A stretch of DNA of 64,000 nucleotides, taken from contig JAQFVV010000072.1 of the NCBI GenBank assembly GCA_028023455.1, forward strand, positions 2,374,501-2,438,500, given 5' to 3'. Both the position numbers and the translations under genes were made by a program. Source of the stretch: Epiperipatus broadwayi. Its lineage: Eukaryota > Onychophora > Udeonychophora > Euonychophora > Peripatidae. This document shows positions 1 to 11,962 of the stretch, in pieces. Within the stretch, counting starts at the first letter, position 1. Each line of letters opens with the position of its first letter. Below the pieces are notes generated by a model. It made no database searches. It was not told where the DNA came from and worked only from the letters and a program-made list of their open reading frames with translations.

Positions 1-3000
1 TATACATATTTTTAGAGAAATTATATATATATTGTACCGGTCAGAATTGTATGTTCGTCTAACAAGAGCTAGCATCTAGGCAAAAGTACCTAGAGTTCAA
101 TCATATGCGACACATATGTCAGGAATAATCATGAACCCCGCCCTATTGCCTATTTCCCAAATCTATAACATTACGAATAACACTTCTGACGATAACAAAT
201 GAAATTTCTAACAATTCCCGTCCCAGAGCGTCAGCAGAGAAACAAGAGATCTATAGGACTAAATAACGGATGATGCAATATGACAGATGTGCATGCATGG
301 ATGAACAAAATATATCCAAAGAATAAATTATTAAACGATTAATTTATTTATGATAATAATAATAATTTGGTTAAACTTTTATGTAAACAAAACGGATAAT
401 ATAAAGAATGAAATGCGTAATGAATCTATTCAAACATAATTAATACTCCCTGGGTTTCACATAATTAATATTTATTTGCGCATTCCAAAATGACCTATGC
501 AACATAAATTAAGGATTAATGGATACGCAGATACCAAGTACAAGTATTAATGAAATCAATAACTAATCAATACGATGCGGCTTAATATGTTAATGAAAGA
601 TATCAAATTTACGAGGCTTGTATTCTGAACGCTATGATATATTTAATAAAAACAAATGATCTAACGAATTTCAATGACTGTAAGTTGCTTTTATTGCAGT
701 TTATCATAACTGCAGATTAAATATGTTCTAAATTATAGAGTGTATACATTCTTTACGATTTACATTAATGATTTAAGAAGAGCACATTTATTTTCGCATT
801 TGGTTACACAATTAGAGTTTGGTAGGATTTATTGGAAGTTATTTCTCAACATATCTAAAGATTGTTTAATGAGAAGGCGGACAGCTGAAATATGCTTTAA
901 CACATGACATTTCTAACCTATAAAATATAAGAAAACGAAAGCTTGGGATGGTCTAAGAGATCATAGCATTACGACTTATAGACTAATAAAGGATATGGTA
1001 AAATATGAATAACTGCTGTGCTGACCGAATGATAATGCCAGAAAGGACGAGAAGCTTCATCAACTTTAAAAAATGAACATAAGAGCTCATCTGCACTTGT
1101 GACAGATGGCATCTGAAGAAGTGGTTGGTAGGGATATTATGGTTTCATGTATTCTGAATGTTAACCCATATAGAGCCTAGCGACAACTTAGCACAACCCT
1201 TGGAGTCGGGGCCTCCACACTCCACTAAGAAATGTGCCTTACGAAATAATCTGGTATCGAAGGGTGGTTTGACAAAGCAAGATATAAGTTTAAGTACGTT
1301 ATCACCGATAAGCAATGCTGAGGATTTCAGGCCTGTAGTGACACTGATATATTAAGGCCTTAGAAAGTAATAAAATCTGGCGTAATGACATGATATAGTT
1401 TAAATCATCCTTAATGGCACGTAATTGGCCTTAAATACTAGTTAGAACATCAATTATAAAAAGGAGAGTATGTGACTCCCTTTGTTAAACAAGTATCAAT
1501 ACGTTTGAAAAGTAAAAGACTTAATTAAAATCATGGTTAGATGGCGGGCTAATCAAATAATAGATTACTAGCTAAAGGTAAGATCACAAACTTTAATTTA
1601 CTCAATATTAAATTTTACCAAATCAATAGCGTTAAGATAATAGTAAAATGATATCTTTAATTATGATAACGGATAGTATATCATAAAACACAAAACAATT
1701 CAGTAATATTATTCAACCGAGCGAACTTTAGAATTTAGTAAGAAAGCTTACGTTTATTGATTTAAGATTCCATAATGGCAGAATAGTAAAATAAGACAAG
1801 ATCGGTTCACCAGGTTGAATTATTAGCATATTAAATTATATATAATTAACATAAAATCAAGTAAAAAGTTTGCCACATTTAAAATAATAGGATAGCAAGA
1901 GTGAAACCCAAAAAGCAAGTTTAGAAAATAAAAATTATAGATTCATGCACTAGAGAAAGTCATTATTCTAAGAAAAATAATAATCGGCATTATATCGCCG
2001 GTTGTGAAATAGGCAGATTTACATTTTAAATAACATAAGGATTACATAAATGGAAGTTTTATAAAGGTACAATTTAAATGAAAATAAAATTACATAGATG
2101 GAGGTTGGAAATTTACATTTTTAAAGATATTAAAAGCATTTAGATGGAGGTTTTAAAGTTCATATTTGCGGCAGAGAATTACCTTCAGTTGTTTGAAGAC
2201 TGGATGGCCGTATACGCGTATGTGGATATCATTTCAAGAAATATAGTCAATAGGGCAGATTTTCTGAAAAATAGTGGTTGGCATCCTTTCACAGTTTATT
2301 TAAGAGTTCATTTAGGCAGTTTTTACGTGGCGATGGCATAAGAGTACAGCAGTGTGGAGCTGATCTTGGAAAGATCAGGGCAGCAAATTTCTTTTCTACT
2401 CACGATTCATAATGTTAAAATTTTGGGTGACGCAGATTCGTCCTGCAATGCCTTCTGAAAATCAAATGCAGAGTGTTTAATATAGAAAATTTGGCTGTAT
2501 TTATACCCCACTGAAACTGCCTCTGGTAATATCTGGATGTATGTTAACGGTCAACTGTTATCCATTTTTAAAATATGGACGAGATATAAGTTCGAGAGAG
2601 TATCGTTTCAGTCTGTTTTGAGTTGGAAATAGACCCGCGGGATAAATTTTCCGTTAACGTAAATCTTTTAAAATAAATCTATGTTAATAAAAACTTTTTA
2701 AATTCAAATAAGGCATGTCTTTTGTTTGCAATTTTTCAGTTACTCTCTAGAACTTTCTCTCAAATAAAAATAATACACAAATATAAAAAAATATAGAACA
2801 TGAAACATATTTAATAAATATGATTATACCCGTTTATCTGTCACACACACACACGCATGATTATTTACCGTGATGGAAATTTAAATACTTTATAATTAAA
2901 TTAGTATTATTTAATGAGGATAATGCTTAACTAACAACAAGAGGGGGAAATAATCACGTGCATATGTATACCTGCACTCCCTAATGATTTACTACAACAA

Positions 3001-3140
3001 AACCGAGTTTGAATCCCTGTTTGAAGGTTTCAAACATCACTAGACAGTGAAGCAAAATATGTGCAACAGAATTGACTGCTTCAATATATATTTAAAATTT
3101 TTGACGTAATATGTAAATAATATCTGGCAGAAAAAAACCA
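1..3140. other. No recognised gene or repeat
   Basis: I see no exon with splice signals and no recognisable element here. Short open stretches at 1158-1355 and 2144-2341 match no family I know. The base composition seems slightly less AT-rich than the next kilobases, and homopolymer runs are fewer. The last part (2700-3140) is ordinary AT-rich spacer. Confidence 0.5.
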
Positions 3141-3177
3141 TATCCTTTAGCAGAAGTATTTACAATTACTTATTAAA

Positions 3178-3466
3178 AATGTATGGGTAAGAGAACAAAC
3201 AGGTGTTACTGACCTCATTGAAAAATTAAAGAAGTGGAGTTGGGCTGGACATATTGCTAGAAAAGATGATAATAGATAGACAATTGAAATTTTAAACTGG
3301 ATTCCAAGAGATTGTAAAAGACCCAGAAAGAGACCACATGTGAGATGGATGGATGAAATAAGAAAGTGTGCAGGGGTGATGTGGATAAGAGAAGCTAAAG
3401 ATCGGAGAAGATAGATTGAACTTGGAGAGACCTTCATCCTGCAGTGGATTGATAATGGTTGATTAT
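3178..3466 (+). mobile_element. RTE-type LINE, 3' end fragment
   Basis: This is the 3' end of an RTE-like non-LTR retrotransposon. Reading plus from 3181 gives a recognisable C-terminal segment with VWVREQTGVTDLIEKLKK, then SWAGHIARKDDNR, then RPRKRPHVRWMDEIRKC, ending ILQWIDNG. It carries two internal stops (one after KDDNR, one after DRRR), so it is dead. It ends in an AT-rich tail rich in GATGAT, the usual kind of short-repeat 3' tail for this clade. The same segment occurs at 4763-5845, 17778-18222, 27362-27575, 50372-50512 and 51252-51395. It is severely 5'-truncated. The open stretch on the opposite strand (3147-3437) is an antisense shadow. Confidence 0.85.
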
Positions 3467-3479
3467 GATGATGATTAAA

Positions 3480-4760
3480 AATATTAATTACAAGAAAGGT
3501 TCTAGATTTTTTTATTATTAGGCAAAAACTAAACTATCAAATGGGGGGAGAAAAGAATAGTGCAAATTCATTATTTCTTGTTTGCTTATTTTTAGGTCTA
3601 GTGCTGTTGGTATAGGTATCCCATTGAGGAAAAGAATATCTGTTATTCTTGAATGTTTGACGCTGGTATTCAAACTTCAACTTCTAATGTTATATTAAAA
3701 GCATGTTTTTGCATTGAACAGAAACAAATATCTGAATAACAACTGTTTTAAAATCTCTTGACCCTATCTGCAGCTATTCTAAGAAAATGCTCTAAAATAT
3801 ACATTTTGTTTTAAATGATACCACTCATGAACGTTAATATTTCCATAAATACTCAAGTTACTTCTGCACTATACTTGAAGACTGCATGAAGAAACTTATA
3901 GATGCCATATTCTTACAATAATAATTTTTTTAAAAAAGTCTAAAATAAATCACCACCTATTTGTAAATATTATAGCAATCTGTCAACAATTCTTATTCTC
4001 AGCTAACAAACCAATATTAATGAAATCGGCCAAAATATAGAATAGATCTAATGAGAGAAGCATGAATTTTTTAAGGAATTAAGCTGATTGGTCACAGGAA
4101 AATAATTATAGTACTTTCTTTGGTTACTTAATATATATATAGTCTTGTAGTATTAAAAGTATCTTTCAAAAAGAGTGAATGATTCTATTTCACATTTAAA
4201 ACTAAGCTTGAACAGTAATATGTCATCTGAATAGAATTATTTATATACTCACTTCCTTTTTTATTCATGAATTCTCTTTTAACTTTTTTTTTTTAAACAA
4301 TTACAATCTTACTGATTTTTCTTTACTTCACAAACAATTAATGATTTAGATTTTCCCAATGTCTATAAGTGATTGTTTATTAAGTGATTGTAATTTTTAA
4401 AAAAATATTTGTTAAAACTCAGTATCTGTCTCATAAATATCATATGTCTTCAGCTGCTTGTTATATGGCAAGACAAACAAGTATATTGATGTTTATGGAC
4501 ATCTCATGGATTTATAGGGTTGTAGCCAATAAAATTCTGAAATTACTTGCACCTGAATTAATTGTTTTAATCAGGCAACATGCTAAAATATTTTTCTATG
4601 AGATTGGCATTTTCTTCCAATTATTATTGTCATCCATTAGTAATGAACGTTTTTAATTTTTATTTTTATTACAAAAAAAAAGTTCACAAGTCATTAAAAT
4701 TTTCTTGTAAATTACTTTAAACTTTCTGTTTAAAGTTTTAAAATCACAATCTTCCTGTGT
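3480..4760. other. No recognised feature
   Basis: AT-rich spacer. An open stretch at 4384-4656 matches no family I recognise and lacks splice signals or coding-like composition. Confidence 0.5.
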
Positions 4761-4762
4761 TT

Positions 4763-5845
4763 TCATATCATCATCATCAACCATTATCAATCCACTGCAG
4801 GATGAAGATCTCTCCAAGTTCAATCCATCTTTTCCTATCTTTAGCTTCTCTTATCCACATCACCCCTGAACACTTTCTTATTTCATCCAGCCATCTCACA
4901 TGTGGTCTCTTTCTGGGTCTTTTACAATCTCTTGGAATCCGGTTTAAAATTTCAATTGTCCATCTATTATCATCTCTTCAGTCTTTTAATTTTTTCAATG
5001 AGGTCACTAACACCTGTTTGTTCTCTTACCCATACACTGCGTTTTCGATCTCTTCTTGTTACTCCCAACGTGCATCTTTCCATACTTCTTTGAGTCATCT
5101 GAAGTCTCTGTATTGCTCTTCTATTAAGTGTCCAAGTTTTAGATCCAAAAGTAACAATTGGCAAAACACATTTATTAAAAACCTTCCTTTTCAAACACAG
5201 AGGCATATTTCCTTTTAGTATCAAGTTATTTCTACCAAAAGCACTCCAATCAAGTTTAATTCTATGATTAATTTCATCCATTACGTTTCCATCTGTATTA
5301 ATAATCTGACCAAGGTACAATATTTGTAACTGTTAACGTCTTCTAACTCATCATAATCAATCTTTATTTTCATATTTTGAGAAAATTTATTAATCATTAC
5401 TTTAGTCTTTTTAATATTTATCTTTAGTCCTACTTTCCTACTTTCATCTGATAACTCCTGCAACATTTCCTGTAGCTCTAAGGCATTATTTGCAAAAACA
5501 ACTACATCATCTGCAAAATCTAAATGACTTAAATAATCTCCATTTACTTTCACTCCTTTAGGTTCCCATTTTAATCCACAAAATACTTCTTGCAGCACTG
5601 CTGTAAAAAGTTTTGGAGATATGGAGTCACCCTGTCTTACACCCTTTTCAATGTTGATTTTCCTACCATTATATAATCTAATTGTTGCTGTTGCATTTTT
5701 ATAAATATTCTTTAAAATATGACAATATCCTGGATCTACACCTTGATGATCCAATGCTTTAATCACTGAAGAAATGTTTATAGAATCAAATGCCTTTTCA
5801 TAATCTACAAATCCTAAGCATAATGGCAACTCATATTCATTAATA
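4763..5845 (-). mobile_element. RTE-type LINE with partial reverse transcriptase
   Basis: This is the longest RTE copy in the window, about 1.1 kb, 5'-truncated on the minus strand near 5845. Its 3' end is at 4763, where the plus strand reads as a run of CAT/ATC triplets, the complement of the GATGAT tail. It keeps the distal half of the reverse transcriptase domain and the C-terminal segment. The upstream half (endonuclease and start of RT) is missing. It is the best reference in the window for assigning the shorter fragments to one family. Confidence 0.9.
4970..5829 (-). pseudogene. RTE reverse transcriptase, broken
   Basis: This is the coding part of the RTE fragment, in two overlapping minus frames (5829-5281, then 5320-4970). 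Visible RT motifs in order are FVDYEKAFDSI (motif A, first catalytic Asp), GVRQGDSISPKLF (motif B), LDFADDVVVFAN (motif C, the FADD catalytic pair intact), VGLKINIKKTKVM (motif D) and YLGQIINTDG (motif E). A frameshift separates the SYKY and YLGQ parts near 5300-5320. A short deletion after IKRLK at about 4975-4990 removes the SWAGHIAR stretch present in other copies. The catalytic residues are intact, but the protein cannot be made whole, so this is a decayed copy. The plus-strand open frames here are antisense shadows. Confidence 0.88.
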
Positions 5846-6149
5846 AGATATTAAATGAAATTAAAGGGATATTACGCAATGGAAAATTATCAACTAGTGA
5901 ATGTTGTACTTTTTATTTGACAGTAATCTACAAAAGATTTGGATTGTATTCCTACAAGAAAAAAATTTTATGTGTGCAATTTCAAGATCAATATATAAAT
6001 CCTAAAAATATATCTTAAAACATAACAAAATACTAATGTATTCAAACAAAATCTAAAGAGTATACAGAAGTTTAAACCATTACATCATATGATCCCCATT
6101 TTCTATGCTTACACAAGCTATTAAAACAACATGCAATGCTATGCAATGC

Positions 6150-6590
6150 ACTGTGAATTCTCCTTATTCAGGAGTCAGGAATCTATCATCAACTATGCCC
6201 AGAAAAACCTGTTAACCACTTTACCTTCCCTTTCCATTATCCTAAGTTTTCCCCATATTCTTCTCTATTCTGATCCTTCTCTTTTCCACAACATAATCTT
6301 TGTCAACTCCATGGCCTTTATATCTAAATCCCCGCTATCTTTTCCTAAATCCAGCATAAAAACCAAGAACCCACTTTCTGTATAATCACTTTGTTTATAT
6401 TTACTCTTCCACAAGTTCGTTATTTTTGCTCTTTCTGCTTGCAGACATTTACATTCAATTAACAAATGCCTAATATTTTCTATGACTTCCTTACACAACT
6501 TGCATACTAAATCACCCATATTTTTCCATTAATATGTATATATTCTCTTGTTGTCAATAGCGGCAAACTCTTCATACAGTAGTGTCCCAG
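6150..6590 (-). mobile_element. LINE 3' fragment with C-terminal zinc knuckle
   Basis: This is the minus-strand 3' end of a second LINE family, the same family as 38880-39755. The open part at 6519-6265 reads MGDLVCKLCKEVIEN then HLLIECKCLQAER, giving a CxxC...HxxxxC knuckle of the kind found at the C-terminus of several non-LTR clades. It then reads ESGFLVFMLDLGKD. Upstream the match to the larger copy continues through WKNM to an LLY-like start near 6590, with a stop. The 3' untranslated part (6150-6264) also matches the other copy (the AACTATGCCCAGA region). The clade was not determined. Confidence 0.8.
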
Positions 6591-6790
6591 TGCAAGCCAT
6601 AGTAATCAATGGATGTTATAAGACTTGTGCATAAAATCCCTATCTAATGTCTACTCATCCAATTATCTCCAGATATTGAATGAATAGACACTAGATAGGG
6701 ATTTTATTGCAAGCCTTCTAGTTTCCATTGATTACTATGGTTGCATTGAATGCCATTATTGTATGAAGTGTTTGCTACTGTTTTAAACAG
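6582..6790. repeat. Family A repeat, inverted half-copies
   Basis: Two copies of the 3' half of family A lie head to head. A minus-strand half at about 6582-6676 starts with CCCAGTGCAAGCCATAG. A plus-strand half at about 6677-6790 ends CATTGATTACTATGG then GTTGCATTGAATGCC. They join at the GATATTGGATGA position of the repeat core, giving an imperfect palindrome. A comparable head-to-head pair occurs at 25563-25848. Confidence 0.75.
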
Positions 6791-6917
6791 AAGTTTGTTA
6801 TTTACTAGAAAATATATTTTTTTTTATATTTTAAGATTTTATGCACCATCTGAATGCATGCATTCTAGAGATAGCAGAATCTGCTTTGAAGAAAAATATT
6901 TTACATTAGCATATTTC

Positions 6918-7716
6918 ATATATAGGGTATATGAGCACAGACTTTCACATGACCCACCGCCCTCCACACTATCTCATAACACTGATACACTTAAACACAT
7001 ATGTTAAAAAGATAAATAATCACCAATATATGTATTTCATGCTAAACCAGAAATCATTAGTTGGTCCTGATTACTGTCTCTACACATATATGCTATAAGT
7101 GCTCAGATATATATTAAGATAACCAATCCTCATACTTTAATAGACAGGCTTCAATTTACTCCACACTCCAACTCTTCAACCATCCATCCAATTGAAAATC
7201 TGATGATGGAATGCTCGAAAGCCACCCTGAGGCCGAGATTCTTGTCACACCCATGTTGACCTAAAGTCAATCTGACCCCTAATGTACAGGATATAATCCA
7301 TGTAATACATATACAAGGGACTTTAGGTCAGCATGGGTGTGACAAGAATCTCGGCCTCAGGGTGGCCTTCGAGCATTCCATCATCAGATTTTCAATTGGA
7401 TGGACGGTCGAAGAGTTGGAGTGTGGAGTAGATTGAAGCCTGTCCATTAAAGTGTGAGGTTTGGCTATCATAATATATATTTGAGCACTTATAGCATATA
7501 TGTGTAGAAATGATAATCTGGACCAACTGATGATTGCTGGTTTAGCATGAAATACGTATATTGGTGATTATTTATCTTTTCAACATATATGTGTTTAAGT
7601 GTATCAGTGTTATGAGATAGTGTAGAGAGTGGTGGGTCATGTGAAAGTCTGTGCTCATATACCCTATATATTACATATATAAACACAGGTATGTAATAAG
7701 CCTGTGTGTTCCAGTT
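6918..7716. mobile_element. 799-bp fold-back element with 13-bp target duplication
   Basis: This is a long inverted repeat with arms of nearly 390 bp meeting near 7290. It is flanked by identical 13-bp direct repeats ATTAGCATATTTC at 6905-6917 and 7717-7729. The outer arms contain TATAGGGTATATGAGCACAG; the inner arms contain CCATCATCAGATTTTCAATT. The right end has an extra terminal piece with a hairpin (ACACAGG...CCTGTGT) that the left end lacks. No transposase or RT is visible. The open frames in the arms (6750-7007, 7489-7743) are the same repeat read in both directions. Related copies are at 31057-31425 (one arm) and 49786-49945 (short). The 13-bp duplication is longer than typical for cut-and-paste elements. 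Confidence 0.85.
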
Positions 7717-7749
7717 ATTAGCATATTTCGTAAAATAAAACATTTACAA

Positions 7750-9078
7750 GTGTCACAAGTATATATATTGTTAATTGAAATCTAGACTTAATCACAATAT
7801 TTTAAAAAAGTAATATTGGGTTTTAATTAAAATAACTATTTTAAAATTGCTTTCAATGTTTTTTCTGAATAATCGTAAACACTTAATTTTAAAATAATTT
7901 TTTTAAATTGAAAAATTGTTAGAATTAAGTGTTTTAAATGTTTCTTCTTTCCCTGAATAATTTATATAAATGTCTTCCTGTTTGAACATTAGTATTTACT
8001 CTAGCTTCAATTTGTGCTATATGTCTTTTATATATATAAATTAAAATTCAAGTAGTCTTTTTTTTTAAAAGTGAAAATAAAAACCTGATCTAAACGAATT
8101 ACAATTAAATAAATAAAAAAGAGTATCCTTATCTAAATTGATAAAAAGTAACTAAACTCAATTCTCTTCACCTTACAAGCAGAGCTATTTATTGTAAGCC
8201 TGAATTAACAATGGACTGTAGATAGGTCACGTGATGTTATTAAAAGGCAATTTGCTTAATTTAGGCTTTGTGCTTTAGATGAATTACCTCTAAAATGCAT
8301 AGAGCATTGATACTAATAACAACAAAAGGACATCAACAGGCAAGCATACACACATCATTGTTTGAAACGAGTAAATATGCTAAAGATATTAACAGCTGAG
8401 AGTACTTTTGGTGCAGCACCCAAGATTTATGGCAGCCATTATAACTGACTTGCTCAAATCTGAATACTAATAAATTCTCTTTAGATTATATCATTACTTT
8501 ACAAGCTCTAATCCTAGTTAATTACTTTTATAATCAAGAGTTCATCATCACTAATGCACCATAGACTAGCAATCCCTGCTTTAGGAGATTATAAATGCTT
8601 CTGGTAAAATAAAACAAATGACTTGGAAAAATCTTTATTTTATACTAAAACTCAATAAATTGGACTTGATTTCCTTTCAATTCAATTTTGTAAGTGAATA
8701 ATATTCTAAAAAATGACATTTGACCATTTTAAATATTTAAAAAGAGACCTGTGAATGTAAAAATGTACCATAAATGTCATCACAGATATTTGCATAAATA
8801 TTAAAACTAAAAATTAATGATTTCATTTTTTTTTTATATGAACAAGATAGATTTATTATAACTATCAAAATCTGCTTTAAAATATATTTTTTTAACAAAA
8901 ATTACAATATTTTATAAGATTTTAACATCAAATCATTTCTGACAAATGACATAATAAATATTATCGTTTTTTTCTGTATATTTCTATCAAAACAGGCAAA
9001 AACATACTATACATATTGCCACTCAAAATGGTGATCATATGATGTTTATTTCTATCAAGTTTATTAACTTCTATTTCT
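7750..9078. other. No recognised feature
   Basis: AT-rich spacer with homopolymer runs. I see no exon or repeat I can name. Confidence 0.5.
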
Positions 9079-9079
9079 A

Positions 9080-9212
9080 CAAATAAAACATAAACGAATA
9101 AATTGAAAGTTTACCTGTGTATTTCTTTATAACAACTAAACTAAAAACACAGATTTACTTCTCTATAAAACTGCTTTAATATTTCAACCAGCAGACTGGT
9201 TTTCATCAGAAA
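9080..9212 (-). repeat. CTGANGA-stem-GAAA hairpin repeat, single arm
   Basis: The minus strand reads CTGATGA, one A, AACCAG, a TCTG loop, CTGGTT, then GAAAT (plus 9182-9209). The stem is a perfect 6 bp. It is followed on that strand by AT-rich sequence down to about 9080. It belongs with the motif copies at 22529, 32443, 33147, 42223, 50067, 50147, 50662, 59282 and 59404, all with different but paired stems. Confidence 0.55.
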
Positions 9213-11770
9213 GCAAAAATAACCAATAAATACATAAAAATTAATAATCAAAAACACTTTATAAACAAGCAAAAAATTATATTTCATTATACTTCAAACT
9301 CTTCTCATGAAAACTAGTCCAGAAAGTTGTGAATGCCTACTGGGTATTTCCTTCTAGCAAAGATCAAATGAAAAGTTTTTTTAACCATAATTCTTCAGAT
9401 GCTGATCTCTTCAGATTTTTTTCCCAACTTTAATAACAATAAAAGCATTACATTAAAATCTACTTTTTTAAAAAAAAAAACATTAAAGTAATGTTAATGC
9501 TACATCTCTAAAGTTAAAACACCTGCACTTTTTCTGAGGAAATTTTCCCTGATTTTTACCACGGATGAGGGTTATCAAGTTGAAAAAAAAGATACTGCAA
9601 TTACTCTGTGATCATATATATATATATGTAATATTTTTGCCTATTGCTATCTTTAGAACTGAAAAAAGATCGCTATTTGTCAATCACAGACACCTTATAT
9701 TGATGTCTTTAAAATAGCATATGAACATGTAAAATAATAAAATGCTATATAATCAGTGGATGAAAATTTGTCCAACAAAAGCATTCTAGTAGGAGGAGTT
9801 ATTCTTACTGTAAGAGATAATGTATTCTGATAATATGAATATAGTTTTTTTGTATTTTAATAGCATTAGACTATTACTTTACATATATCCCTACAGAAAC
9901 ATCAGAATTCTATATCCCTACAGAAACATCAGAATTCATTATATTTAAAATAAAAGATGTTACAGCCAAGCATATCATTTTTGTATATGAGTGGGAGTTA
10001 TCAAGTCATAAGAGAGAATGAAATTAGAGACAATCGAAATGGAAATATGGCAAATGTTAAAACAAGCCGCAATAAAAAGGATAATTGAAAAGTAGTAGTT
10101 AGAGTAGAAATCAGCAAACAATAACAATAAGTGTATGAGAAAAAAAGTATATACTTGGAGTATCTATTAAAAAATATCTTCGGATTCCTGCATGATTTAA
10201 TGCAGTGGTAGTACTAAATTCTAGAGCTTTGGGTTCATGGATCATACCTCAACTGTCATTTTTAGTCCTCAAAGTTCATTGAATTCCTAAACAACAAACT
10301 ATATGATTGTTCTTTTTAATATTAACTAAAGTACAGTCTCAAAAATAAAATTAATGACAGATGAGCCAAGAGACGATCAAAATAAAAATTTAATGCGTAA
10401 GATTGAATTGAGTTATTTTTGCAAAAGATTAGAAATAAAGCTATAATACTCTTTAAAACTATGAAGAAACATCTAGATACTAGAAAGATTTCTTAAATCA
10501 GGTAGATCTTATATCCATAATTATTCATAAAATGAAATATGTTTTAAAAAAATGCAGAATTACCTTTGAATTAAGGCTAGCAGTAGGATGACTCTCTACC
10601 ATATTATAAAAAGAGAATTTCGTATGGACGATTTTCTTTAATGGTCATTCTAATATCATATAGAAAGCAAGATAAAACTGCATTATATATTATTTAGGTG
10701 AATGAATTATCATGAGATAACAAACTAACTTACAAATTAAATACATTGTAGTGATGAATTTATCATTAGCAGAAACATACAAAATATATAGTCTAATCCT
10801 TATCCCTCTCACCCCCAAATTTGTTGAATACTTTAAAAAAATGTTGGTCTCATATTTTCAAATGGAGGGAGGAACTTCTACAATACTAAATATCCCAAGT
10901 TTTCTATTGAAAAAAAAAATCAACCATTTCCAATAAACTTGTCTTCTAATTTTTCACATCTTTACATCACCACTTCTTACATAGCCATCACTTTCTTTCT
11001 CCAAATACTTCTAATCCTACTCTAAATTTTATTCATATTCTATTTTCTTATCAGTCTCTTTAAATTCCTAATACTATCATACAAACAATTCTCACTTCAA
11101 TCATCTCCTTTTCCAAATCTATTTAATGTTTCCTTTATTTCCTGACCCTCTCCCATTCTCATTTCTTAAAATTATTCATTACTGCCTTACTATCAATTCA
11201 AAGCCTTTTACCCTTCCTTTGCTAATATTAATAAATTTCAAATAAGAATAAATAAAAAATCAAATAATTAATTGCTCGGAAGTTCGTAAGGGTGAGCACC
11301 AGAAGTGACAGAGCAAACTCCCGGAAATCCATAAACCTTAAGTTCTGGAGGCTGTGATTCGACCACTCAACTAAATTACACTAGGGCCAAAGAAAAAACA
11401 ATTTTCTTATAATAAACATTCTACCAAAAGCTTCCCCTCAAAAAATACGGACAGCCATACAATGTTCATTTCTTCTAATTATAATATTTATATTATTCTC
11501 TTTGGAAAAAATAATACAATAACATATTAAAAAAAAACACCTTAAGACCCCTCCACCCCACCTTATACAATGCTTTACATAAGCGAACTATTCTTTCAAA
11601 TTCACTTGCCAAAGCTAGAGATCTGTGCAATTGTTATAAAATCTGAGGACATCAAAATATAATTAATAAACTGGTATCAGAACTGTATAATTAAGCAAGC
11701 AAGTTGGTGAAGATTCAAATCAGTAAGATTTTTTTAAATTTAAGGTGGTAGGTTTGTAGTAAAATAAAAG
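9213..11770. other. Mostly featureless AT-rich DNA
   Basis: There is no convincing gene. A possible tRNA-like stretch at about 11280-11395 is too degenerate to call. A segment at 10185-10265 (CTGCATGATTTAA onward) resembles 61618-61690, which may mark one more low-copy interspersed repeat. Confidence 0.45.
9884..9937. repeat. Exact 27-bp tandem duplication
   Basis: The 27-bp unit beginning TATATCCCTACAGAAAC and ending AGAATTC occurs twice in a row with no difference (9884-9910, 9911-9937). This suggests a recent local slippage duplication. Confidence 0.9.
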
Positions 11771-11962
11771 ATGGGTGCTGGATGGAAAATGTATTAGATC
11801 AAAAATCCAAGTGCACTAGATTCAAATCTTAACTTCTCACCTATGAACGGGTTATAAGCCAGAAACTAATCTAAGGATATAAATAAGGTAACCCTGGAGT
11901 TGAATTTTAAAAGTGCTATCTTGTATCTAATGATTACTCAAGCCGACAATAGAAGGCGGCAG
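11771..11962 (+). repeat. Family A repeat (SINE-like), plus copy
   Basis: The 5' part starts GGGTGCTGGATGG and carries GATTCAAATC, which looks like a pol III B box. The core follows (ATAAGCCAGAAACTAATCTA), then the 3' part TCTAATGATTACTCAAGCC. It is about 190 bp, diverged, with no flanking duplication found. Whether the head is really tRNA-derived is inference. Confidence 0.65.

Noticed and set aside
2300-2660. LTR or primer-binding site (TTTTGGGTGACGCAGATTCG)
   Set aside because: The text is suggestive of a Gypsy-type primer site, but no paired LTR, polypurine tract or pol/gag motifs were found nearby.
3147-3437. Minus open frame resembling 4757-5218, 17925-18230 and 27248-27574
   Set aside because: All are antisense readings of the RTE C-terminal segment; the sense strand has the recognisable protein motifs.
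7489-7743. Conserved open frame shared with 31200-31433 (about 80 codons with VYEHRLSHDPPLSTL)
   Set aside because: Both are arms of the fold-back element; the opposite arm gives a similar frame (6750-7007). Similarity is explained by DNA identity of a recent repeat, and there is no start context, domain or codon bias.
11280-11395. Minus-strand tRNA-like sequence (TTAGTTGAGTGGTCGAATCA)
   Set aside because: The A-box-like part is present, but the T arm and acceptor do not pair and no second copy was seen.
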